Source of the DNA: Triticum aestivum | Taxonomy: Eukaryota; Streptophyta; Magnoliopsida; Poales; Poaceae | Assembly: GCF_018294505.1 (NCBI RefSeq) | Contig: NC_057802.1 | Location: 308,500,961 to 308,564,960 of the forward strand | Reading direction: 5' to 3' | Length of the DNA: 64,000 nt | Shown: one piece after another, positions 34,851 through 43,327 of the stretch | How the letters are laid out: every line of letters begins with the position of its first letter | Numbering within the stretch: position 1 is the stretch's first letter | Position numbers and translations under genes: made by a program | Notes under the pieces: model-generated | The model's input: the letters and a program-made list of their open reading frames with translations, nothing else | Databases searched by the model: none | What the model was told of the DNA's origin: nothing

Positions 34851-35687
34851 CTACTTCCAGTCGAAGTAGAGGTCGAGCCAATCTGTCCTCGTCATGTACG
34901 GTGTGCCGCGAGCCGAGTCCGGGTCGGTGCCGTCGTTGGGTTCGTTGGGGAAGGCACTCCTCCACTCATCGACGTCGATCTCCTTGTCCTCGGGGCCCAC
35001 CTCGATGCCCTCCGTGCCACCATCCTCGCCACCTTCGACCTTGTCATCGACGGAGAGCGCGATAACCTCGCCGCCCTCCGTGCCGCCATCCTCGCCACCT
35101 TCGACCTCGTCATCGGAAGAGAGCGCGATAACCTCGCCGCCCTCCGTGCCGGCAAAGACCACCCGCTCCGCCTCCACGAGCTCCGGGTGTTGCGGGCGGA
35201 GCTCTTGCATGTAGGCCTCGTCGGCGGCCTCGACCTCGAGGTGCTCCCATGCCTCGTGGTCCTCCCGCGCCATAGCCGAGCTCACCACCCCTGGCTTCAA
35301 CGGAACGAGATCGACCGGACATGTGCCGAAGGGGAAATTGAGCCTAGCCACCGTGCTGTGGTAGCGGACCTGCCAGTGGTCGTACTCCATGGCTGTGAGC
35401 TCGGCCTTGTGGAAGCTACCGAGCCACCGACGGGTGTGGGTCTCCCAATCTGTAATCTCGGCGACCCACGTCCCCCACCATCGTTGCTGGACCCCGAGGT
35501 AGGACCTCGTCGGCTGCCGGGTCCGAGGGAGGACGGGGAAGTCCTCGAACCGGCCTAGGGGCACGGCGGCAGGCGGATGGGGGGACCGGCGATGGCGGAT
35601 CGAGCCCGCGGAGGATGATGGGGACACCTCGGTGGCCACCTCGCCGGCGTCGGGCGAAAAGGCCGCGATAAACCTCTTTTTGGCCAT
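34851..35687 (-). CDS. AP2/ERF-like DNA-binding protein, probably transposon-borne
   Basis: This 278-residue intact frame has its ATG at 35687 (MAKKRFIAAF). Residues about 59-115 resemble an AP2/ERF domain: YLGVQQRWWGTWVAEI (compare YRGVRQRPWGKWAAEI), then RRWLGSF, the spaced AMEYD and ARLNFPFG. AP2 domains bind GCC-box or DRE-like DNA through a three-stranded sheet. Here the Arg contacts of the first strand are partly replaced by Gln, so binding is doubtful. The C-terminal half is acidic and contains a duplicated 22-residue block (TEGGEVIALS-DDxVEGGEDGG, about 35005-35150). Neighbouring GTGTGCGAT-like words suggest capture or spread by a CACTA-like element. An open frame continues upstream of the ATG to about 35758, so an extra exon is possible. 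Confidence 0.6.
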   Translation of the reverse strand: MAKKRFIAAFSPDAGEVATEVSPSSSAGSIRHRRSPHPPAAVPLGRFEDFPVLPRTRQPTRSYLGVQQRWWGTWVAEITDWETHTRRWLGSFHKAELTAMEYDHWQVRYHSTVARLNFPFGTCPVDLVPLKPGVVSSAMAREDHEAWEHLEVEAADEAYMQELRPQHPELVEAERVVFAGTEGGEVIALSSDDEVEGGEDGGTEGGEVIALSVDDKVEGGEDGGTEGIEVGPEDKEIDVDEWRSAFPNEPNDGTDPDSARGTPYMTRTDWLDLYFDWK

Positions 35688-35759
35688 TGGCTCCTCGAGC
35701 TCCTCGGCACACAGGCAGAGGTTGACGATGGAGGCGGCAGCGATGGCGGCGACCTACCA

Positions 35760-36440
35760 ATGGTTTCGGTGGTGCTGTGTGTCTGTGTGAGCGGAGGTTT
35801 TGGGGAGTGTGTGGTGTCTGTGGAGGGGGGCAAGGTGGTGTTTGAGGAAATACTACGGCAACTGAAAATTTTACTAGGCGGTAGTAACAAGGCGGCGTTA
35901 TTAAAAATTTAGATCAAGGGTGAGCAGATATTTTTGAGATTGTGAGTGATGCAGAGGCGGGAGTAAAATGCCGGGGCTACTAAAAATTTGAATCAAGGGA
36001 CTGAAGCAGAGCGGGAGTAACAAACATCGCACACGGTCCGCACATACTAATCGTGTGCTATCAAACATTAAAACCTTCTAGGCGGTAGATATTTACAAGA
36101 TTACGAGGCAGTAGTATTTTCGAGATTGAGAGGGATGCAGAGGCGGGAGTATTTGGGGAGCGAGCTAGTGTGCTGGACATGCCGGCTGTAGACTGCAGCC
36201 GACGCACCTTCTCGCGTAAGCCATAGGCGTACTATACACCGACGATGCTCGAGGATATTTTGTGCTGCATCTCACATGGTTGGTGATAATAAATTGTGTG
36301 GGATCTACTTGATTTTTCATCTTGATTTGAATTACATAATGGGGTCACAGCGGCAATGGACGGTGTTTGAATTGCTAGAACTTTTATCTGCAGTGAACAT
36401 GCAACTATATGTGGGTCATAAAAGAATTGGAATTATTCAG
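35760..36440. other. Non-coding DNA flanking the AP2-like ORF
   Basis: It contains repeated fragments (GGCGGTAGTA and GAGATTGTGAG, the second of these near-duplicated at 35935 and 36120), GCACACGGTCCGCAC at about 36032 and similar words. It looks like transposon subterminal sequence. No gene is seen. Confidence 0.4.
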
Positions 36441-37320
36441 GGTTTGTTTGGACATTTTATACATTAAATTGGTTTTCTAGCCATTTCAGGTGCACAATTC
36501 AAAATTAAACTACATGCACATGCTCCGGTGCACCAACATGGGTTGTAGAATCATATATGTGTCCATGGGTTTATGCTTATGTCCCATGCAAGAAATGGGG
36601 ATGAATTTCGAACACCACGGCACCGTGTCTCTCCGGCAAAAGTCGCCTGGTATTCATGAAACTTGGCATGCTACCATGGAGCGACATCAACATGCCGTGG
36701 TAAATTTTTTGTCCCATTTGGGGCAGGTTTGGGTACAAGCTTCTCACAACAACTGTGATGGTTTCGGTAGGGAACGTTTCACCTTTCTGTACGAAATGAT
36801 ATCCGTTGCCTCTTCTTGATTTCAATTATTTTCCTAGTGTCAACATAGAACAACAGGAGTGTTGTGTTAATTTTTGGAATTTTTTGGGGTTCGTTTGGAC
36901 ATTTTTATACATTAATTGAGTTTTCAATGCATTTATGTGCATAATTAAAATTTGAAATACATGCACATGTTCTAATGCATATAAATTAACTGAAGATTCA
37001 AATCCGTGTCCTTGGTTGCATGCTTAGGTCCCATGCAAGAAATGGGAATGATTGTCAAACACCTTGCCACTGTCACTCGGCCGCAAACGTTGAAATACCT
37101 AGTTTTTAAATTCTAGTAAATCCAAAACTCGTCTGAAATTCATGAAACTTGGCATGGTATCATGGTGCGGCATCAACATGCCGTGGTAAATTTTTTGTCC
37201 CATTTGGGGCAGGTTTGGGTATAAGCTTCTCACAAACCAGAGCTTCTCACAACAAGCCTGATGGTTTCGGTAGGGAACGTGCCACCTTTGGGGACGAAAT
37301 GATATATGTTGCCTCTTATT
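36441..37320 (+). repeat. Two-copy direct repeat of about 390-430 bp
   Basis: Unit 1 runs about 36441-36830 and unit 2 about 36888-37320. Both carry GTTTGGACATTTT, CCCATGCAAGAAATGGG, GAAACTTGGCATG, CAACATGCCGTGGTAAATTT and GATGGTTTCGGTAGGGAACG in the same order. Spacing grows from about 447 to 486 bp through insertions in unit 2. Repeats of this kind are common inside Triticeae CACTA elements, from memory. Confidence 0.75.
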
Positions 37321-37321
37321 G

Positions 37322-38099
37322 CACTACTACAGGATGCTGCTAACGCGACACTACGATCAGAGACCCTTCGACAAAACTGTGTGCGATGCAATAGTCGCAA
37401 ACGGTGGTGTAAAAGAACCATCAAAAAAGGTGCAAAACATTTGCGATGGAGGATGCATCAAACACGGTTCAGATTTTAGTTGCGTGTGCGATGCAGGGCA
37501 TATGGTTCAGTTCAATTAACTGCTTGCGATGAGGAGCAACAAAAAAACGGGCAGCCAGATGAAGGTGTGTGCGGTATACAGCATACGGTTCACTCGGATG
37601 AACTTTTTGTGATTAGGCAACACAAAAGAAACGGTCAGCCAGATCAAGGTGTGTGCGGTATACGGCATGCGGTTCACTCAGATGAACTATTTGCATTGAG
37701 ACAAGAGAACAAAAATGGTTCAACTTAACAAGATGTGTATGATACGCGGCAAACATGTATTTAATAGGAAACGTGTGCGAAGACCGATAACAACACAGAC
37801 GATTGGTGCTAACAAGCCGTGTGTGTTGTGAGAAAACGATTGCTGGTATACAATTGCGAGTGATTGATGAAAACATCACCGACGGGTTCCATTGTTTAGT
37901 CCGTGTGCGATGTGATCTTCTTTGTCCGCACAGCATCTAAGCTCTGTCTACAGAGCATCAACATATATACTTAAAAAGACAGCATTGCATAACCAAATTA
38001 AGCATACAATTACACAAGTGACTGCACACATAACATTTCCACACACCAGAGTAAGCAATTACATGCATAGTAAACTAGGAGAAACGAGGATCTAATCAT
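37322..38099. other. Subterminal-repeat-like DNA
   Basis: It begins CACTACTACAGG and holds a dense set of GTGTGCGATG / GTGTGCGGTATACGGCAT words, including a 100-bp near-duplication (about 37560-37590 and 37645-37675). This looks like the end of a CACTA-type transposon, but I could not find a matching right end with a TSD. Confidence 0.4.
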
Positions 38100-38777
38100 C
38101 TACTTGTTGTTGTGACGACGCTTACCATTGCTCTGCTTCCGGCTGGATCGCTGGACGTTTTGGGGAAGGTGGCACTTCCTCATGTCAATGATCCGCCTGT
38201 ACATGTCGTAGCTCGTGTACGCCTCCTTGGCCGCGTACACAACGTGAGCTTTGTCGAGTTTCTCCATCCAGGCCAAGTGCCAGGCACACTTGTCCTTGTT
38301 GCACGAATCCTTCATGTCTCTGTAGTAGGGGTCAATGATGGCCTCGGCAAGGTGAACCAGTGAGTCCTTCTCATGCTCCTTGCTGCCCCAGATCTTGTAT
38401 TGGCCCTGGATGTCGAAAAGATTATGGCAGGCGATGCCCGAATTCTCAAGCGCCTTTACATCGTTGGTGATGTCCACCCCAGCGAACATGTAGTAGGGGA
38501 TGTTGACAAACCTGGCAAAACGCTCGCAAGGCCTTGTGGCCAGGCAGTAGTGGTAGACGAGGACATGGTGGCGCACACACATCTGGGTGACGGCGACCTT
38601 GGCACGAGATTCGGCACGAGCGCGGGTGTACTCGAGGACAAACCCGACCACCTTGTACTTCTCCTCGGCAAGCAACAGCTCCATGATGTGAATGGAGTGC
38701 TCCACCCAGACTGGGTCGTTGGTGTACACCATTGAGAGGTCCAAGAACCTTCTGTGTGTGTCCACCACGGCACGCAT
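38100..38777 (-). CDS. 3'-5' exonuclease (WRN/DEDDy)-like protein, catalytic residues degraded
   Basis: This 225-residue frame resembles the WRN-type 3'-5' exonuclease fold. VVGFVLEYTRAR corresponds to the Exo I motif (usually VVGFDxEW), AGVDITNDVKAL to Exo II, KDSLVHLAEAI to the middle helix, and HVVYAAKEAYTSYDMY to Exo III (usually YAAxDAY). Such enzymes trim DNA or RNA with two metal ions held by four acidic residues. Here the first Asp is Val and the last is Glu, so activity is unlikely. The tail is basic (RSSRKQSNGKRRHNNK). The likely original ATG at 38817-38819 (MAFRAAADDEQ) is separated from the present frame by TAG at 38784-38786. It is intronless, near GTGTGCGAT-like words, and possibly carried by a transposon. 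Confidence 0.55.
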   Translation of the reverse strand: MRAVVDTHRRFLDLSMVYTNDPVWVEHSIHIMELLLAEEKYKVVGFVLEYTRARAESRAKVAVTQMCVRHHVLVYHYCLATRPCERFARFVNIPYYMFAGVDITNDVKALENSGIACHNLFDIQGQYKIWGSKEHEKDSLVHLAEAIIDPYYRDMKDSCNKDKCAWHLAWMEKLDKAHVVYAAKEAYTSYDMYRRIIDMRKCHLPQNVQRSSRKQSNGKRRHNNK

Positions 38778-38829
38778 GGTGAACTACTGCTCGTCGTCGG
38801 CAGCCGCTCGGAACGCCATTGGAGCCGCG

Positions 38830-39363
38830 CAGGATACCTTCTAAGAATTTCTCATGGTGGGTGTGCTTCTTGCAATTGTGAGGCGCGATCGAAAGGTTGA
38901 AGAGACACAAGGGTTAAATGGCCGCTGTAATAAATGGGGGTCGATCGGCCTGTAATCGCCACGTGTTGTGACAGCGTTCATAGCGGAGGATTCCAGTGCA
39001 CGCTTGACAACACCGCACATCACGCGTGGGCTGGAAGAGGCGCCAAATCTATCATCGGTGAGCCTATTCCCGCGCTACCGCCCAAGCTTCCCGCCCGGCT
39101 AGTTTGGTCACGCGTCGGCTAGAAGAGGGACAAATCATCGGCATTTATTGGCAAAAAGCTTTGTAAAAACGAAGTGTGTGGAATGACTTCGGTCATAAGT
39201 TAACCCATGGGTGATGGGGTCAAAGTTACACATAAGGGTGATGATGGACACTCGGGTGCGATAATTAATTCTGCGATCTATAGGGCACACGGTGGAAGAA
39301 ACCAATTGTGTGCAATAATGTCGATGATCACAGTCGAGTTAGCTATACAAATCGTGTGATGTG
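38830..39363. other. DNA between the exonuclease-like ORF and the F-box gene 3' flank
   Basis: No gene is seen. GGGCACACGGTGG and ATCGTGTGATGTG words at 39275-39363 suggest the end of the repeat-bearing segment. On the minus strand AGCTAACTCGAC near 39340 resembles GCTAACGCGAC at 37338. Confidence 0.35.
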
Positions 39364-39645
39364 AGATCAACAAGGTAAACATATTCAAGAATGGTTAATA
39401 AAATCTAAGACCATTGCATATTAAGGTCAAAATAGTGCTACCAATATACGAGTCTCATACAATGCCATTTCAATGATTGTACCACAAAAGCTCGAAATAT
39501 TACAAGGTTCAAATTCCAGAGTTATATGGCTCAAATTCGAAGATTACAAGGTTCAAACTGATATTAGAAATAAAATTCATCTCATCAGCTGCAGACGCTC
39601 GCGCTAATCCGCTGAACATGGATATCAGAGTGGTTCAAACTAATA
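39364..39645 (-). pseudogene. Displaced 3' end of the F-box gene: last codons, stop and 3' flank
   Basis: If the CACTA element and one ATA duplication are removed, the minus-strand frame of the F-box gene reads across the junction as ...GAA GTG GTA ATA TTA GTT TGA. The stop codon is at 39635-39637. The AT-rich DNA below it (TTGAACCTTGTAATCTTCG and similar) looks like the 3' untranslated region and flank. It is now separated from the rest of the gene by 19.7 kb. Confidence 0.75.
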
Positions 39646-40080
39646 CACTACAGGAATCAGGCACTTTGTCGTCCGCCATGGCTGACGGCAAAGGCCTTTG
39701 CCGTCAGCCAGCAGACGGCAACAGGTCCGGCTGAATAGGCTACGGCGAAGGGCTCTTTGCCGTCTGCTGACGGACGGCAAAGATGAAATGCTCTTTGCCG
39801 TCCGCCAGCAAACGACAAAGAGCCAGGATGGCACAAGTGCCAGGTTAGGTCCATCAAGGGGTTAACGGCGTGCTTTGCCATCCGCTGGCATACAACAAAG
39901 ACAATTGCACATTTGATGTCCGCCAGCGGACGGCATAGTAGCAAAATAGGCCAGCCCCCAAGTGCTGCCACGTGTCAAGCTATGTCGTCAGCTGGCAGAC
40001 GGCAAAGGTGCAACGCTCTTTGCCGTCTGCCAGCAGACGGCAAAGTAACCAAATAGGCTAGCTAGTGCCCCAGGTTGGAC
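39646..40080. repeat. Left subterminal repeats of the CACTA element
   Basis: Many direct and inverted copies of CTTTGCCGTC / GACGGCAAAG and CCAGCAGACGGCAA lie in the first 400 bp. In En/Spm-type elements such repeats are binding sites for the element's TNPA-like protein. Confidence 0.85.
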
Positions 40081-40412
40081 AGGTAGCCTGTATAGCCCCT
40101 GTTTTTTTCCTGTTTTTTGTTATATCCTTGCATTTTCAAAAGACATAAAGTATATATATAGTTTCAACCTCAAACATAGCCCATGTATCCATCATCTAGC
40201 AGTCCATCAACACAACATAACACATAGGGTATTAAAACGTCCAATACATACATAGTTTCACGGAGTTCATTAACATACGTACATAGTTTCACAGAGTTAT
40301 TCAACATACATTGTTTATCAACACAAAATCAAAATAGAAACTAAAACTAGCAGTCCATCAATCTAGCTTCCATGAAGTGAATCAAATCTGCAAAAATGGG
40401 AGTAAGCAAGTT
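40081..40412. other. CACTA interior near its left end
   Basis: AT-rich, with short duplications such as CATAGTTTCACGGAGTT / CATAGTTTCACAGAGTT. Probably a 3' untranslated stretch of the CACTA gene. No ORF. Confidence 0.4.
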
Positions 40413-40458
40413 AGAAGAAGAAGAAGAAGAAGAAGAAGAAGAAGAAGAAGAAGAAGAC
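40413..40458 (+). repeat. (GAA)n microsatellite
   Basis: About fifteen GAA units end at the insertion site of element G. After G, AAGAC plus more GAA-rich sequence follows (47745-47805), so G landed inside or at the edge of one purine-rich tract. Confidence 0.9.
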
Positions 40459-41354
40459 TGTCGGCATTCTAGGAACGGGGCTCCCCAGACTTGCCTGCCT
40501 GCGGCCCACGGCGTGGCTAAGCCAGCAGGCCGTATGGCCCATCTTCATCAACAAGGCATCCAAGACCCTCGCGAGGGGCCAAGCCTCGCGAGGGGGACAA
40601 CGTAAGACCTCCTCAGGAGTGGCCTAGTCAGGCAGGCTCACGAGGAGCGGAGATATCAAGGCGGGGCAAACCTCACGAGGCTCTTGTGACGTGAGCCATG
40701 ATGATCAGCGCCAGGCGGGCGCCAGCACGCGCACCGTCCTTGTTTCCTCTTTGGTGCTAAGGAGGCCAGCGCAGGCGAGGAGCACCGAGGCATCAGGCAA
40801 AGGTTGCCATATCGGTGCAACGAGACCGAGACCGGAAGGATGGAAAGACGGAGGTCATCGTGGAGCCCAAGATGGCGTCACCACCAGAGCCCTTTGCAGG
40901 CGAAGACCACTTTTGTGAGGGTAGCTTGTACTAGTTGTCCCCCTTCAAATTTGCCCGCCGTTGTTGGCTCCCTTCCCGCTCAATATTTGGGGAGAGGACC
41001 AGGGCCTATATAAGTAGAGCTAGCCACCACAGTAGGGGGCATCGAGCAGTTCATACAGCTCTCATCCGCTAAATCACCAAGCACAAGAACACCTCAACCT
41101 CAGGAGGTTGTTCTTCCCTTTGTACTGTTTATCATCAGCCCAAGAGGCAATCCACCACCACCACACTAGAGTAGGGTATTACACCACAACGGTGGCCCGA
41201 ACCAGTATAAATCTCGTGTCCTTCTGTGTTGTGAGTTCGTCGAGTTCGTCCACGAGATCTTAGCGAGCTAGGGCGTAGATCGGTAGGAGAGAAAGACTTC
41301 GCGCGCACCCCAGTGTTCGAACCTTGAGGGTTTGCCGGAACCCCACATCCAACA
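40459..41354 (+). repeat. Element G 5' LTR
   Basis: The LTR starts TGTCGGCATTCTAGG and ends CATCCAACA. Its TATA-like box TATATAAG is near 41008. The primer-site segment follows at 41355. Confidence 0.93.
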
Positions 41355-41425
41355 TTTGGCGCGCCAGGTAGGGATGCGCCGGAGCTTCTTCTCCGCCAAT
41401 CGACTTGCCGATGCTCCGTGGCCAC

Positions 41426-42358
41426 GATGTCCGACGACCCAAGAGCTGACTCCGACCGCTGGGCAGCCTGGCCAGCCCGGTCGGCACCGCCCGCCCATGA
41501 AGACCTTCACCCCGCGCTCCAGGCGGCACGAGCGCCGTCCAATCCTGCGGGGCGCGGGCGACGCGGCCAGGCGTCGTCTACCCTCACTCCTCAGCAAGTG
41601 TGAGCCACTACCAGAGCAGCAAGCCACGCCGCGGCGATGGCGCCGCACTCACGGCCGGAATAGGCAAACATGCGGGCAACACTCACCATGGCAAGGGAGC
41701 TGTTGCGGTGCCGGCTGATGGAGAGCGGCCGGGACGCACTGCTGGAACGCGTTGCCGAGCTGCTGACGCGGCGGCCTCGGGAGCGCCGCCTTTCTGTCAT
41801 CAGCTCCCTCCTCAGGCCGCTACAGCGATTCACGGCGGGCCACGCCGACACCATGTGCCGTCAGGTGCGCCAGGGGGCTTCGTCAACACCAGCATGGCCG
41901 GCGGCGGCGGGGGCTCTACCGCCCCTATACCGCCCGCAACAAGCATGAGCACAAGCGTCACCTCCCATGGCCGAAGTGGGATGCCGCGCTATCACCCTCA
42001 GGACGCCGCCCTGGGCCGGGCAACATGGAGTGTGGGGCACTACGGCGAGGTGTTCGGGGTAACAGCCCCGGAAGCCTACGTGCCCCGCATGACGGACCGG
42101 GAGTACACACCGGAGGACGACCCCGGCTTGTTCCTTGGAAAAGATTGGGAAGAAGGGATGCTAGGAGTCGAAGCCTTCCAGGAGCCGCCGGGGAACCACC
42201 ACGACCGCGTGTGGGACGACCACTACAGGGTACCCCTAATCCCTCAGGAGCAAGATTACGCTAACCATGAGTCGCAGGAGGAACAGATCACCGCAACGGC
42301 CGGAGGCCCCAGCTCGACGGCCTCCCTGACAGCAGGAGGATCGCGTTGGGGGCTGTAG
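41426..42358 (+). pseudogene. gag N-terminal remnant of element G
   Basis: Segments resemble the start of the A/B gag in character: MARELLRCRLMESGRDALLERVAELL at about 41688-41765 parallels MARELLRYRPVDDLYEDWLDRIAEL in A. Frames shift between 41426-41600, 41670-41948 and 41600-42358. The last part (VPRMTDREYTPEDDPG) ends at 42358. There is no capsid core or zinc knuckle. It is a relic. Confidence 0.55.
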
Positions 42359-43327
42359 GAGAGGGGTCGGGAGCCAGGCCCCTCCCCACGCCGCGCGAAG
42401 CCAGGGGACACCCGGAGGTAGGCCCTCTGCCGGGGAGGCTTCGACGACCCTTCCCCCGGCAGAGGACCTGTGGTGGCCGAGGGCACCGCTGGCGTCCCCT
42501 TTCCCTCTTTTGTGTCGTCCTGGTAACCGGTCGGCTCAAAGGAGGTCAAGGGTGGCGCAAGGCGGGGCCCTCGTCTAGCGATATGAAGCAAGGCTGGTAC
42601 CTGTGAAGAAGGCCCAGTGCCTGTGAAGCTCACCGCCCGTGACACTCTCACATAATAATGAGTTGGGGCTGTACACGCCCCGGAGTCTCAGGAACGCCGG
42701 CCTCAGGCCCTGGGGCTCCCTCCCATGCCTAGTGGCAGCACTTAGCTCCGCGCTGGTGAGAAGACTTGAAGACCGAAAGACTAGACTAGGTGCCGGACGC
42801 GGCCTTTTGCTTTGGATCTCTCTTTTTGTAGCTTTGCTTTCTGGATCTGGATTTAAGTTGAAGCCGAATTTTTATTGATGCGCGCGGGGGGTGCCTTTTC
42901 TCGTTCGAGCAATCTCTTGCCTTCTGGATCTCGTTTTGTCTGGGACTCATGTCCGTCGCCTTCCCTTCACGAGCTCCTCGCGAGCTGGACCGTACGAAGC
43001 GCACGCTCACCGAGCGTGCGCCAGCGCTGCGGCTCGTGCTCACCTCTTGTGGGGCCCCTTCAGACGGGGCGATAAGCTCCGCAGGATTCTCAGAAACTCG
43101 TCGCTTCACGACCCAGCTCGAAGCTGGCGCTGACTAAGGTAAACCACGACGGAAAACTCGCCCTCGGATTCACGAGTTCACGAGGACACATACTCACATC
43201 GCATAGGAAAAGTAAAAAGTGCAATTTGCTTACATGAGGGGCTCCCCCTCTCAAAATGCTCTTACAAGTCTTCCAAGGGCCACGCCCGAGTTTTGTGTGC
43301 AGGATGAAACAACAGGAGAACATGGGA
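42359..43327. other. Element G inter-gene non-coding region
   Basis: DNA between the converging remnants. GC-rich at first, with a GAGGGGCTGTACACGCC-type block as in A, then mixed. No gene is seen. The 181-bp hairpin repeats of A and B are not evident here. Confidence 0.5.
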
